A stretch of 64,000 bases of DNA, from assembly GCF_000975095.1 (NCBI RefSeq), contig NZ_BBRD01000001.1, forward strand, positions 887,467 to 951,466, in the 5' to 3' direction. The stretch is from Demequina aestuarii. GTDB lineage: Bacteria; Actinomycetota; Actinomycetes; Actinomycetales; Demequinaceae. The notes under the pieces are model-generated. The model was not told where the DNA came from and made no database searches. It was given only the letters and a program-made list of their open reading frames with translations. The position numbers were made by a program, and so were the translations under genes. Shown one piece after another: positions 8,652-19,458 of the stretch. How positions within the stretch are numbered: the stretch's first letter is position 1; every line of letters begins with the position of its first letter.

Positions 8652-10124
8652 CTAGTACGCGAACGACATCGGTCGGTCGGAATCGTCGCTCGGTTCTTCA
8701 TACGTGACGTGGGCGGCACCCTCCGACGCGTAGCGCTGGATGAGTCGGTACCAGAAGATCCCGAGCACGGCGTAGATGACGGTGAATGCCACGAGAGAGG
8801 TCGCCACCTCGCCCACGGACGTCGCGTCGGACACCCCGAAGGTGGTCATCAGCATCACTTGGTCGGACCCGGTCGGATTCGGTGCGACCACGAACGGCTG
8901 GCGTCCCATCTCCGTGAAGATCCATCCGAAGCTGGCCGCGAGGAACGGCATCGGCAGCGCGATCAGCGCGAGCTTCGACATCCACTCCTGGTCGATGGCG
9001 CGGCCCTTGCGGGTGAACCAGAAGATCGCGACGCACAGCGCGGCGCTGAAGAAGGCGAGGCCGATCATCAGACGGAAGGACCAGTACGTCACGGCCAGGT
9101 TGGGCCGGTACTCGATCGCCTCGCCGTTCTCGTCCACGGCACCGTAGCGCTCGGCGTAGATCTCCTGCAGCTCATCGAGACCCTTGACTTCACCTTCCCA
9201 ATCGCCGGTGGCCATGTAGGAGAGGAAGTACGGGATCTCGAGGATGTGATGGACCGAGTCGGGGTCGTCTCCCGCGAGGTTGCCGATGGTGAACAGTGAG
9301 AATGGAGCAGGCCCGACGGGGGTCGCGACCAGTCCCTCGGCCGCCGCCATCTTGATGGGCTGCTGTTCGAACATGAGCTTGGCCTGGACGTCGCCGGTGA
9401 CGACCACGCCGATGCCGGAGACGAGCATGACGACGGCGCCGAACCTCGCGGCGGTGCGGTACATGCCGAGGTCCGCGTGGTCGCGGTCCTCGCGGGACTT
9501 CTTGACCATCCACCACACCGCGATGCCAGCCACGAAGGTGCCGGCGACGAGGAAGGCGGTGGCGATCACATGGGGGAAGGCGACCAGGGTGGTGTTGTTG
9601 GTGAGGACGGCCCAGATGTCCGTCATCTCGGCGCGGCCGGTCTCCTCGTTGAACTCGGCACCGACGGGGTGCTGCATCCACGAGTTCGCGGCGATGATGA
9701 AGTAGGCCGAGAGGATCGAGCCGATCGCGAACGCCCACACGGTCGCGAGGTGCACCTTCTTGGGCAGCTTGTCCCAGCCGAAGATCCACAGGCCGAGGAA
9801 GGTGGACTCGAGGAAGAACGCGGCGAGTGCCTCCATCGCCAGCGGAGCGCCGAAGACGTCGCCGACGAACCGCGAGTACTCCGCCCAGTTCATGCCGAAC
9901 TGGAATTCCTGGACGATGCCGGTCGCCACGCCGAGTGCGAAGTTGATCAGCAGCAGCTTGCCGTAGAACTTGGTGAGCCGCAGGTACTTGTCCTTGCCCG
10001 TGCGCACCCACGCTGTCTGCAGGATCGCGACCAACGTGGACAGCCCGATCGTGAGGGGCACCAGGATGAAGTGGTAGACGGTGGTGATCCCGAACTGCCA
10101 GCGGGCGAGTTCAAGCACTTCCAT
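8652..10124 (-). CDS. cydA: Cytochrome bd ubiquinol oxidase subunit I
   Basis: The 490-residue heme-bearing, quinol-oxidising subunit. His18 (TTVYHF) matches the conserved high-spin heme ligand of the E. coli protein, and AFPHVIATAFLVAG holds the helix histidine of the low-spin heme. The GEVKGLDEL stretch matches the quinol-binding segment; the loop after it is short, so this is the short Q-loop type. It is the first gene of the cydABDC-kinase operon, with a candidate DosR-like operator 79-92 bases upstream of its ATG. Confidence 0.96.
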   Translation of the reverse strand: MEVLELARWQFGITTVYHFILVPLTIGLSTLVAILQTAWVRTGKDKYLRLTKFYGKLLLINFALGVATGIVQEFQFGMNWAEYSRFVGDVFGAPLAMEALAAFFLESTFLGLWIFGWDKLPKKVHLATVWAFAIGSILSAYFIIAANSWMQHPVGAEFNEETGRAEMTDIWAVLTNNTTLVAFPHVIATAFLVAGTFVAGIAVWWMVKKSREDRDHADLGMYRTAARFGAVVMLVSGIGVVVTGDVQAKLMFEQQPIKMAAAEGLVATPVGPAPFSLFTIGNLAGDDPDSVHHILEIPYFLSYMATGDWEGEVKGLDELQEIYAERYGAVDENGEAIEYRPNLAVTYWSFRLMIGLAFFSAALCVAIFWFTRKGRAIDQEWMSKLALIALPMPFLAASFGWIFTEMGRQPFVVAPNPTGSDQVMLMTTFGVSDATSVGEVATSLVAFTVIYAVLGIFWYRLIQRYASEGAAHVTYEEPSDDSDRPMSFAY

Positions 10125-10156
10125 TCGGGGCCTCCAGGGTCAGGCACGAGACGGGG

Positions 10157-10177
10157 AATATCGCGCCACCTAACCTA
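10157..10177 (-). promoter_or_regulatory. Candidate cydA -10 elements
   Basis: On the minus strand TAGGTT (10177-10172) and GATATT (10162-10157) are the best -10 candidates upstream of cydA. Use of TAGGTT would place the transcription start near 10165 and the inverted repeat at 10203-10216 about 45 bases upstream, a typical activator position. No clear -35 is seen, as expected for an activated promoter. Confidence 0.4.
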
Positions 10178-10202
10178 CCTGGGTGTGCCCGGGTGGGGAG
10201 CC

Positions 10203-10216
10203 AGGACCTTGGTCCT
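10203..10216. promoter_or_regulatory. DosR-like inverted repeat upstream of cydA
   Basis: AGGACCTTGGTCCT is a 6-2-6 inverted repeat. It keeps the GGAC..GTCC half-site cores and the two-base A/T centre of the mycobacterial DosR box (TTSGGGACTWWAGTCCCSAA), matching 8 of 12 half-site positions. It lies 79-92 bases upstream of the cydA ATG. Given the DevR-like regulator encoded at the far end of this operon, it is a natural candidate binding site; binding is inferred. Confidence 0.5.
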
Positions 10217-10541
10217 AGAACCTCATGTCTTGTCGTCGGTCCCATCATCGCCGGGCGCGTCACGAGGCGTTCGCGTGTTCGTGTGTCACAATGGTCGACA
10301 GGTCGCACCCAGCCACACCGGGTGCCTACCGCGCGACAGACGCAGCGCCCGCGACAGCTGCCAGTCCCGTCACGGTCCCGTCCGGCTACAGCCGGAGGCG
10401 GAGACATCGGGGATAGGCGCTCTCGAGCAGGCGCCGCTGTCCGCCGCGACCTGAAGACTTCCGTGGCCGCAGAACGCGAGTCACGACCGACGAGAGAGCG
10501 TCGATGCGGTGTGTGGGCCGTATCGATCTGAGGTACCCGCG
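10217..10541 (+). other. Intergenic leader upstream of RNase E/G gene
   Basis: The 417-base gap between cydA and the RNase E/G gene holds divergent promoters. CACAAT at 10287-10292 is a possible -10 for the ribonuclease gene, which would give an mRNA leader of about 240 bases. Short self-complementary stretches such as CCGGCTACAGCCGG near 10380-10393 suggest secondary structure. No convincing ORF or known riboswitch is recognised. Confidence 0.4.
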
Positions 10542-13046
<2,505 letters not shown>

Positions 13047-13054
13047 CCGCCCCG

Positions 13055-13081
13055 GACGCCGCCGGTTTGACCGGGGGCGTC
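13055..13081 (+). terminator. Hairpin after RNase E/G gene
   Basis: GACGCC-G-CCGG, loop TTTGA, CCGG-G-GGCGTC forms a 10-bp stem with one G/G mismatch, 8 bases after the rne stop. It has no long T tract. Its loop and right arm overlap the -35 element of the rplU promoter. Confidence 0.6.
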
Positions 13082-13096
13082 TTGGCCGGGTACATT
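13067..13096 (+). promoter_or_regulatory. Promoter of rplU-rpmA
   Basis: TTGACC (13067-13072), an 18-base spacer and TACATT (13091-13096) form a good housekeeping-type promoter about 90 bases upstream of rplU. This implies a leader of roughly 80 bases. Confidence 0.65.
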
Positions 13097-13185
13097 TGTA
13101 CGTCGGCGCGAAAGCGTCAGGGCCTGCCTGCGCCCAGTGAGGCAGCGGCAGGAAACCAGACCATATGTAGAGGATTGTAGATTTC

Positions 13186-13494
13186 ATGGTGTACGCGATT
13201 GTGAAGGCCGGTGGCCGCCAGGAGAAGGTTTCCGAGGGCGATATCATCGTCGTCGACCGTCTCAAGGCTGCGGCAGGTGACTCTGTCCAGCTTCCCGCAC
13301 TGCTGCACGTCGATGGTGACAAGGTCACCTCCGACGCGAAGGCACTGGCGAAGATCACGGTCACCGCTGAGGTCGTTCGCGACGAGCGCGGGCCGAAGAT
13401 CGACATCCTGAAGTACAAGAACAAGACCGGATACCGCAGGCGCATTGGTCACCGTCAGGACCTCACGCGCCTGAAGGTCACGGGCATCAAGTAG
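13186..13494 (+). CDS. rplU: 50S ribosomal protein L21
   Basis: A 102-residue protein starting [19 protein letters not shown], the L21 signature, and ending in the conserved [14 protein letters not shown]. It binds 23S rRNA in the large subunit. It is followed by rpmA after 14 bases and then obg, the widely conserved rplU-rpmA-obg order. A promoter is visible at 13067-13096. Confidence 0.97.
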   Translation: MVYAIVKAGGRQEKVSEGDIIVVDRLKAAAGDSVQLPALLHVDGDKVTSDAKALAKITVTAEVVRDERGPKIDILKYKNKTGYRRRIGHRQDLTRLKVTGIK

Positions 13495-13508
13495 GCGAGG
13501 AAGCACTC

Positions 13509-13760
13509 ATGGCTCATAAGAAGGGCGCGAGCTCCTCGCGCAACGGTCGGGATTCCAACGCTCAGTACCTGGGCGTCAAGCGCTTCGGTGGAGAGGTCGT
13601 CAACGCAGGCGAGATCATCATTCGTCAGCGCGGCACGCACCACCACCCCGGTAACAACGTGGGCCGCGGCAAGGACGACACGCTCTTCGCGCTGTCGGCC
13701 GGCACGGTCCAGTTCGGCCAGCGACGCGGTCGCAAGGTCGTCGATGTGGTGGCCGGCTAG
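13509..13760 (+). CDS. rpmA: 50S ribosomal protein L27
   Basis: An 83-residue protein starting [19 protein letters not shown], with the conserved core [21 protein letters not shown]27 reaches into the peptidyl transferase centre. It has the short actinobacterial N-terminus without the cleavable extension seen in Firmicutes. A strong hairpin follows it before obg. Confidence 0.97.
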   Translation: MAHKKGASSSRNGRDSNAQYLGVKRFGGEVVNAGEIIIRQRGTHHHPGNNVGRGKDDTLFALSAGTVQFGQRRGRKVVDVVAG

Positions 13761-13781
13761 CCCGACCCGCATCACCGTCTT

Positions 13782-13818
13782 CGTCAGGGGCGTCGCCGAT
13801 ATGGCGGCGCCCCTGACG
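13782..13818 (+). terminator. Long hairpin between rpmA and obg
   Basis: CGTCAGGGGCG and CGCCCCTGACG form an 11-bp perfect outer stem enclosing CGCC/GGCG. It lies 21 bases after the rpmA stop and should terminate or attenuate the ribosomal protein transcript. TATTCT at 13821-13826 just after it could be the -10 of an obg promoter. Confidence 0.75.
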
Positions 13819-13850
13819 CATATTCTGACCACCTCGCGAAGGGAGGCGTC

Positions 13851-15374
13851 ATGGCCACGTTTGTGGATCGCGTCACCCTGCATGTGACGGCGGGCAATGG
13901 CGGTCACGGAGTCGCGTCCGTGCACCGTGAGAAGTTCAAGCCGCTCGGCGGCCCCGATGGCGGCAACGGCGGCCGCGGCGGCTCCGTCATTCTGTGCGTG
14001 GACCCGCAGGTGACGACCCTGCTGGACTATCACCACGGACCTCACCGCACCGCCGCGAGCGGTGGACAGGGTGCAGGCGACAACCGGCACGGCGCCAGCG
14101 CGCCCGATCTGCGCCTGGGCGTGCCGAGCGGCACCATCGTCAAGTCGCCTACCGGCGAGGTGCTCGCCGACCTCGTGGGCGAGGGCGCGGAGTTCGTCGC
14201 CGCCACGGGCGGCAGGGGCGGGCTCGGCAACGCCGCCCTGGCCACCGTCAAGCGCAAGGCCCCTGGCTTCGCGCTGCTGGGAGAGCCGGGCGAAGAGAGC
14301 ACCGTGCTTCTGGAGCTCAAGTCCATCGCAGACGTGGCCCTGGTGGGCTACCCGAGCGCAGGCAAGTCCTCGCTGATCGCCGCCATGAGCGCCGTGCGGC
14401 CCAAGATCGCCGACTACCCCTTCACCACGCTCGTGCCGAACCTCGGCGTGGTCGAGGCCGGCGGCACACGATTCACCATGGCGGACGTGCCCGGGCTGAT
14501 CGAGGGAGCGTCCGAGGGCAAGGGTCTCGGACATGACTTCCTGCGCCACATCGAGCGCTGCTCCGTGATCGCGCACGTCCTGGACACCGCCACCCTGGAA
14601 TCCGACCGCGATCCTGTTCGTGACCTCCAGGTCATCGCGGCAGAGCTGCGTGCGTACAGCGGAGACGACGCGATCAGCGGCATCCCGCTCGCGGATCGCC
14701 CCCAGATCATCATCCTGAACAAGGTCGACGTGCCCGACGGCCGCGATCTCGCCGAGATCGTGCGCCCGGACCTCGAGGCGACGGGCATGCCCATCTTCGA
14801 GGTCAGCGCCGTGAGCCACGAGGGCCTGCGCCCGTTGTCCTTCGCGCTCGCGACGATGGTCACCGATCACCGCGCCGCGGCGCCGGTCATCGAGCGTGCT
14901 CCCATCGTGATCCGGCCCAAGGCAGTCGACGAGTCCGGCTTCACCGTCACGCATGTGCGGGACGGTGCTGAGGACTACTTCCAGGTGCGCGGCTCGCTGG
15001 TCGAGCGGTGGGTGCGTCAGACGAACTTCGCCAACGACGAGGCCGTGGGATACCTCGCGGACCGGCTTGCGAAGGCCGGGGTCGAGAACGAACTGTTCCG
15101 CGCGGGCGCGGTGCCGGGTTCAGAGGTGGTCATCGGGCCGCGTCAGGGCGGCGTCATGTTCGACTGGGAGCCCACCATGGGCACCGGTGCCGAACTGCTC
15201 GGCCAGCGGGGCTCCGACCTGCGAGTCGAGGACCACGAGCGTTCCGGTCGCGCCACGCGCGCCGAGAAGAGGGCCGAGCACAAGGACCGCATGGACGCCA
15301 AGTCTGCGGCCCGCGAGGAACTCTGGACCGAGCGTGGCTCCGGGCACTGGACGGATCCCGCCAAGGACGAGTGA
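13851..15374 (+). CDS. obg: Obg-family GTPase (CgtA)
   Basis: Essential GTPase in ribosome assembly and stress control. The 507-residue protein has the glycine-rich OBG fold (about 1-160: [19 protein letters not shown]), a GTPase domain with G1 [10 protein letters not shown]3 DVPGLIEG and G4 NKVD, and a C-terminal OCT domain typical of Gram-positive Obg, followed by a charged tail. ATG at 13851 has AAGGGAGG close upstream. It leads into proB 33 bases later. Confidence 0.95.
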   Translation: MATFVDRVTLHVTAGNGGHGVASVHREKFKPLGGPDGGNGGRGGSVILCVDPQVTTLLDYHHGPHRTAASGGQGAGDNRHGASAPDLRLGVPSGTIVKSPTGEVLADLVGEGAEFVAATGGRGGLGNAALATVKRKAPGFALLGEPGEESTVLLELKSIADVALVGYPSAGKSSLIAAMSAVRPKIADYPFTTLVPNLGVVEAGGTRFTMADVPGLIEGASEGKGLGHDFLRHIERCSVIAHVLDTATLESDRDPVRDLQVIAAELRAYSGDDAISGIPLADRPQIIILNKVDVPDGRDLAEIVRPDLEATGMPIFEVSAVSHEGLRPLSFALATMVTDHRAAAPVIERAPIVIRPKAVDESGFTVTHVRDGAEDYFQVRGSLVERWVRQTNFANDEAVGYLADRLAKAGVENELFRAGAVPGSEVVIGPRQGGVMFDWEPTMGTGAELLGQRGSDLRVEDHERSGRATRAEKRAEHKDRMDAKSAAREELWTERGSGHWTDPAKDE

Positions 15375-15407
15375 CTGTCCCGTATGACCGCACACGAAGG
15401 AGGCCCG

Positions 15408-16523
15408 GTGGAGGCCACGCGAGAGATCATCGCGCAGTCCCGTCGCATCATCGTCAAGATCGGATCGTCCTCGCTCGCCGGCGCCGATGGCCGATTGAGC
15501 GAACAGTCCGTCACCCGCCTGGCCGATGTGCTGGCGGGGGTGCGCGCCGCTGGCCGCCAGGTGATCCTGGTGACCTCGGGCGCGATCGCCGCCGGCGTGG
15601 GTCCGATGGGGCTGCCCGAGCGTCCCAGAGACCTCGCGACCGCGCAGGCGACCGCGTCGGTGGGTCAGGGCGCGTTGGTCGCCGCGTACTCCGCCGCCTT
15701 CGCGCGGCACGGACTCACGGTCGGCCAGGTGCTGCTCACCGCCGATGACATGATGCGCCGTTCGCACTACGGCAACGCCCAGCGCGCGTTCAACCGCCTG
15801 CTCGACCTGGGCGTGCTGCCGATCGTGAATGAGAACGACGCGGTGGCGACGGACGAGATCAGGTTCGGCGACAACGACAGGCTCGCGGCGCTCGTCGCCA
15901 CGGTCGCCCACGCCGACGCCCTCGTGCTCCTGACCGACGTGGACGGCTTGTACACGGCCGCGCCGGGGACTCCCGGCTCCGAGCGCATCGACGAGGTGCG
16001 CGGCCCGGAGGATCTTGCCGGCATCGACGTATCGAGGCGCGGCTCCGCCCTCGGCACTGGCGGGATGATCACCAAGCTCGAGGCCGCGTCGATCGCCACG
16101 ACCTCCGGCATCGCCGTCGTGCTGGCCAGCGCGGCCGATGCGGCATCGGCTGTTGCGGGCGACGCGGTCGGGACGCTGTTCCACCCGACGGGCAAGCGCG
16201 ACACCACGAGACTGCAATGGCTGGCGCACGCGGCGCGGACACGCGGGGCGATCATGGTAGACGACGGTGCGGTGCGTGCGCTGCGTGGCCGGCGCGCGTC
16301 CCTGCTCGCGGCCGGTGTCACCGAGATCCGGGGCTCGTTCGAGGCGGGCGAGCCCGTCGACCTCGTCGGCCCTGACGGCGCGATCGTCGCGCGCGGGTTC
16401 GCGGGGTTCTCCTCCCCAGAGGCGGAGCAGATGCGCGGGCTCAGTACCGATGCACTGGGGGAGACACTCGGCGACGGCTACGCCCGCGAGCTGATCCACA
16501 TCGACGACCTTGTGGTGATGTAA
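15408..16523 (+). CDS. proB: Glutamate 5-kinase
   Basis: First enzyme of proline synthesis, phosphorylating glutamate. The protein starts SRRIIVKIGSSSL, has the amino-acid-kinase core with VTSGAIAAG and NENDAVATDEIRFGDND, and a C-terminal PUA domain from about residue 275. GTG at 15408 follows a strong AAGGAGG and gives 371 residues; ATG at 15384 would add 8 residues but lacks a ribosome binding site. Unusually proA does not follow directly: a P-type ATPase gene and a partial second copy of the proB 3' end intervene. Confidence 0.92.
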   Translation: MEATREIIAQSRRIIVKIGSSSLAGADGRLSEQSVTRLADVLAGVRAAGRQVILVTSGAIAAGVGPMGLPERPRDLATAQATASVGQGALVAAYSAAFARHGLTVGQVLLTADDMMRRSHYGNAQRAFNRLLDLGVLPIVNENDAVATDEIRFGDNDRLAALVATVAHADALVLLTDVDGLYTAAPGTPGSERIDEVRGPEDLAGIDVSRRGSALGTGGMITKLEAASIATTSGIAVVLASAADAASAVAGDAVGTLFHPTGKRDTTRLQWLAHAARTRGAIMVDDGAVRALRGRRASLLAAGVTEIRGSFEAGEPVDLVGPDGAIVARGFAGFSSPEAEQMRGLSTDALGETLGDGYARELIHIDDLVVM

Positions 16524-16558
16524 CGCCGTCCCTCCCGCGCGCGACCTCGTCGCAGTGC

Positions 16559-16564
16559 CTAGAA
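16559..16564 (+). promoter_or_regulatory. -10 box upstream of the P-type ATPase gene
   Basis: TAGAAT lies 28 bases before the TTG start, in the gap after proB, so the ATPase gene can be expressed independently of proB. No strong -35 is apparent. Confidence 0.5.
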
Positions 16565-16591
16565 TCGAGGCACCGAGACGAAGGGCCTGCT

Positions 16592-19345
16592 TTGGGTAAG
16601 GAAGACGACTCCCGCGGCACCGATGCATGGTGGGCGATGGAGCCCGCCGAGGCAGCGGCGCGGCTCACCACCGGGCTCGACGGCCTGGAGTCCTCCGAGG
16701 TGGAGCGACGTCTGTCCCGCTACGGCCCCAACGCGCTCACCGCGGCGCCGTCGGCGACCTTGCTGCAACTCGCGATGCGTCAACTTGCGGATCCCATGAA
16801 CCTCATGCTGCTTGCGGTCACCGCGATATCCGCGGCGATCGGCCAGGTCTCGACAGCGGTGATGGTCGGTCTGCTCGTCGTCTTCAACGTCGGGTCGGGG
16901 GCCAGCCAGGAGCGCAAGGCGCAGGCGAGCGTCGACGCGCTCGCCACGATGCAGATCCCGCGCGTGCGCGTCCGTCGTGATGGGACGCTCGCCTCGGTGC
17001 CTGCCCCCGACCTGGTCCCCGGCGACGTGATCGAGCTCGAGGCCGGTGACATCGTGCCCGCGGATGCCCGCATCGTGGTGGCGTCCTCGCTTGAGACGCA
17101 GGAAGCGGCCCTCACTGGCGAGAGCGCGCCCATTGCGAAGTCGCCTGCGGCGCTGACCGACCCGGAGGCGGGACTGGGCGACCGGACGTCGATGCTGTTC
17201 CAGAACACGTCGGTGACGCGCGGCACGGCCACCGTGCTGGTCGTCGCCACAGGGATGGCAACGGAGATGGGCGCGATCGCGACGATGCTGTCGACCGTCG
17301 AACGCGTCCAGTCGCCGCTGCAGAAGGAACTGGGCACCCTCACTCGCATCATCGGTGCGGTGGCCTGGGGCGCGGTCGCGGTCATCGTCGGTCTCGGCAT
17401 CGTCCGCGGGCAGTCGCCCGCGGACCTCCTCTTCCTGGGCACCGCGGTCGCGATCTCGGCGATCCCCACCGGGCTTCCGACGTTCGTGCAGGGACTGCTG
17501 TCGTGGGGGGCCTCGCGGCTCGCGGAGGCGAAGGCGGTCGTCGCCTCCCTCAACGACGTCGAGACCTTGGGCGCGACCAGTGCCATCTGCTCCGACAAGA
17601 CCGGCACGCTCACTATGAACGAGATGATGGCTCGCAGCGTGTGGGTCGGCGGCGAGTCCTTCACGGTCGACGGCGCGGGCTACTCGTTCGACGGGAGAGT
17701 GTGCCGGTCGCAGGGTGACGAGGTGCCGTTGGGCGCCCCGATCGCCTATGCGCTTGCGCTTCCGAACGATGCGACGGTCAGCGCTGACGGCACGGTGGTG
17801 GGAGATCCCACGGAGGCGGCGTTCGTGGTGCTCGCGCACAAGCTCGGCGTCGATGCTCCCGAGGTGAGACGCCGCTTCCCGCGCGTGGCGGAGGTGCCGT
17901 TCGACTCCGACTACAAGTTCATGGCGACCTTCCACCATGTTCCGTGGCAGGGCGAGCGACGCCTGGTCGGCGTGGTGAAGGGCGCGCCGGACGTGCTGCT
18001 GGCGCGATCCTCGACGGCATTCGGTGCGAGCCGCGAGGTCTTGCCGATCGCGTCGCTGGCGGATGACGTGACGGCCGAGATCGAGCGCCGCTCGGCTGAG
18101 GGTCTGCGCACGCTCGCCCTCGCACTGCGGGTGTACGAGATCGAGGAGGAGCCGGCCGTGGTCGCCGACCCGATGGCTGCCGTCGCAGACCTTGGCTTCG
18201 TCGCGGTGGTGGGCATCGTCGATCCGCTCCGTCCGGAGGCGAGGATCGCGGTCCAGCAGGCTCATGCCGCCGGGATCGACGTGCGCATGATCACGGGCGA
18301 CCACGTCGTGACGGCGACCGCGATCGGTGACGAGTTGGGCCTCGTCGGCGAGGGCCTCTCCGGACAGCAGTTCGCGTCGCTCGATGACGATGAGGTCGAT
18401 GCGCGACTGGATCGCCTTGCGGTGTTCGGCCGCGTCACGCCGCAGGACAAGCTGCGTCTGGTTCAGCGCCTTCAGGCTCGCGGCGAGGTGGTGGCGATGA
18501 CGGGTGACGCCGTCAATGATGCCGCAGCGATCAAGCAGGCGGACATCGGCGTCGCCATGGGCTCGGGCTCTGAGGTGACCAAGCAGGCAGCCAAGCTCGT
18601 GCTCACGGATGACAACTTCGCAACGCTGGTGAGGGCGGTCGAACTGGGCCGCGTCGTCTACCAGAAGATCTCCAGCTACCTCACGTTCCAGATGTCGCAG
18701 CTGATCGCGCTGCTGTTGCTGTTCCTCGTCGCGAGCGCGGCCGATCTCAACGACGGAGTGGCGATGACGCCTACGCAGGTGCTGACGCTGAACTTCGCGG
18801 TCGCCATCTTCGCGGTGGTGGTCATCGTGATGGAGCCATCTCCTCCGGGTCTCATGAGACGCCCACCTCGCGATCCTGGCGCAGGGCTCGCCTCTGGTGA
18901 CAACGTGCTGCGCTGGGTGCTCTACGGCGGCGTGCTGTGTGCGGCGGCGCTGGTGCCACTGCTGGTGGGCGCGGAGGAGCTGTCTCCCGACGCGGGATCG
19001 GCTCCCATGACGATGGCCTTCGTCATTGTCGCTCTCGGCACGCTCACCACCGGGCTGCAGTTGCGTCGCGACCCCGAATCGGGGCTCACCGGCCCGTGGG
19101 GACGCGGCGCACGTCTGCTGCTGTGGCCCGTGGGCTTCGTGATACTCGTCACCGAGATCGGGTTCCTGCAGGAGTGGTTCGACACCACCGCGCTGTCCGG
19201 GGCGCAGTGGGGCGCGTGCCTGCTGCTCACGGGCGGAGTCGTCGTCGCCGTCGAGGGGCATAAGGCATGGATGCGCTCGCGACAGCACGCCACGACCGCT
19301 GGGCTCGCCGTCGCCGAGGCGGTCGCGCCCGCTCGCGTTCGCTGA
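16592..19345 (+). CDS. P2-like cation-transporting P-type ATPase with unusual ion site
   Basis: A 917-residue P-type ATPase. Present: N-terminal cation ATPase domain, actuator motif TGES (175-178), phosphorylation site CSDKTGTLT with Asp335, and hinge GDAVNDAAA (usually GDGVNDAPA). The overall shape is SERCA/PMR1-like with 10 predicted helices. The ion-binding motifs are altered: M4 reads PTGLP (292-296) where Ca pumps have PEGLP, M5 lacks the Asn/Glu pair, and M6 has LNFAVAIF instead of a VNLVTDGLP-like sequence. The transported ion is therefore uncertain. TTG start with AAGGG 6 bases upstream. It sits between proB and proA and seems to be an insertion there. Confidence 0.88.
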   Translation: MGKEDDSRGTDAWWAMEPAEAAARLTTGLDGLESSEVERRLSRYGPNALTAAPSATLLQLAMRQLADPMNLMLLAVTAISAAIGQVSTAVMVGLLVVFNVGSGASQERKAQASVDALATMQIPRVRVRRDGTLASVPAPDLVPGDVIELEAGDIVPADARIVVASSLETQEAALTGESAPIAKSPAALTDPEAGLGDRTSMLFQNTSVTRGTATVLVVATGMATEMGAIATMLSTVERVQSPLQKELGTLTRIIGAVAWGAVAVIVGLGIVRGQSPADLLFLGTAVAISAIPTGLPTFVQGLLSWGASRLAEAKAVVASLNDVETLGATSAICSDKTGTLTMNEMMARSVWVGGESFTVDGAGYSFDGRVCRSQGDEVPLGAPIAYALALPNDATVSADGTVVGDPTEAAFVVLAHKLGVDAPEVRRRFPRVAEVPFDSDYKFMATFHHVPWQGERRLVGVVKGAPDVLLARSSTAFGASREVLPIASLADDVTAEIERRSAEGLRTLALALRVYEIEEEPAVVADPMAAVADLGFVAVVGIVDPLRPEARIAVQQAHAAGIDVRMITGDHVVTATAIGDELGLVGEGLSGQQFASLDDDEVDARLDRLAVFGRVTPQDKLRLVQRLQARGEVVAMTGDAVNDAAAIKQADIGVAMGSGSEVTKQAAKLVLTDDNFATLVRAVELGRVVYQKISSYLTFQMSQLIALLLLFLVASAADLNDGVAMTPTQVLTLNFAVAIFAVVVIVMEPSPPGLMRRPPRDPGAGLASGDNVLRWVLYGGVLCAAALVPLLVGAEELSPDAGSAPMTMAFVIVALGTLTTGLQLRRDPESGLTGPWGRGARLLLWPVGFVILVTEIGFLQEWFDTTALSGAQWGACLLLTGGVVVAVEGHKAWMRSRQHATTAGLAVAEAVAPARVR

Positions 19346-19346
19346 G

Positions 19347-19400
19347 CTCGGGGACGGCCACGCCCGCAAGGTCATCCACATCGACCGCCTCGTCGTGATG
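19347..19400 (+). pseudogene. Degenerate copy of the proB 3' end
   Basis: These 54 bases, 1 base after the ATPase stop, align without gaps to the last 18 sense codons of proB (16467-16520), with 45 of 54 bases identical at a constant offset of 2880. The encoded residues [18 protein letters not shown] match proB LGDGYARELIHIDDLVVM at 14 of 18 positions. There is no stop at the equivalent place and no start codon, so it is a remnant. It supports insertion of the ATPase gene next to the proB end. Confidence 0.8.
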
Positions 19401-19445
19401 GAGGTCCGCCTCGCGCGGCCACGAGGCTCGGGCAGACGCCGGGAC

Positions 19446-19451
19446 TAGACT
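19446..19451 (+). promoter_or_regulatory. -10 box for leaderless proA mRNA
   Basis: TAGACT ends 7 bases before the proA ATG at 19459, and no ribosome binding site is present. proA therefore probably has its own leaderless promoter after separation from proB. Confidence 0.6.
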
Positions 19452-19458
19452 GGACGTC

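Noticed and set aside
13055..13096. Ribosomal protein leader riboswitch for L21
   Set aside because: The hairpin is placed before the promoter -10 and is better read as the rne terminator; no structured leader I recognise follows the transcription start.
16524..16591. DosR-like box before the P-type ATPase (CtpF in mycobacteria belongs to the DosR regulon)
   Set aside because: No GGAC..GTCC inverted repeat is present in this gap.
16559..19381. 940-codon open frame on the minus strand, opposite the P-type ATPase gene
   Set aside because: It mirrors the real gene; its product is His/Arg/Gly-rich without any motif, as expected for antisense frames at this GC content. The same applies to the long frames at 1192-3078 (-), 6096-7628 (+), 11202-12821 (-), 13455-14954 (-), 29420-31033 (+), 40623-42740 (-) and 57170-59000 (+).
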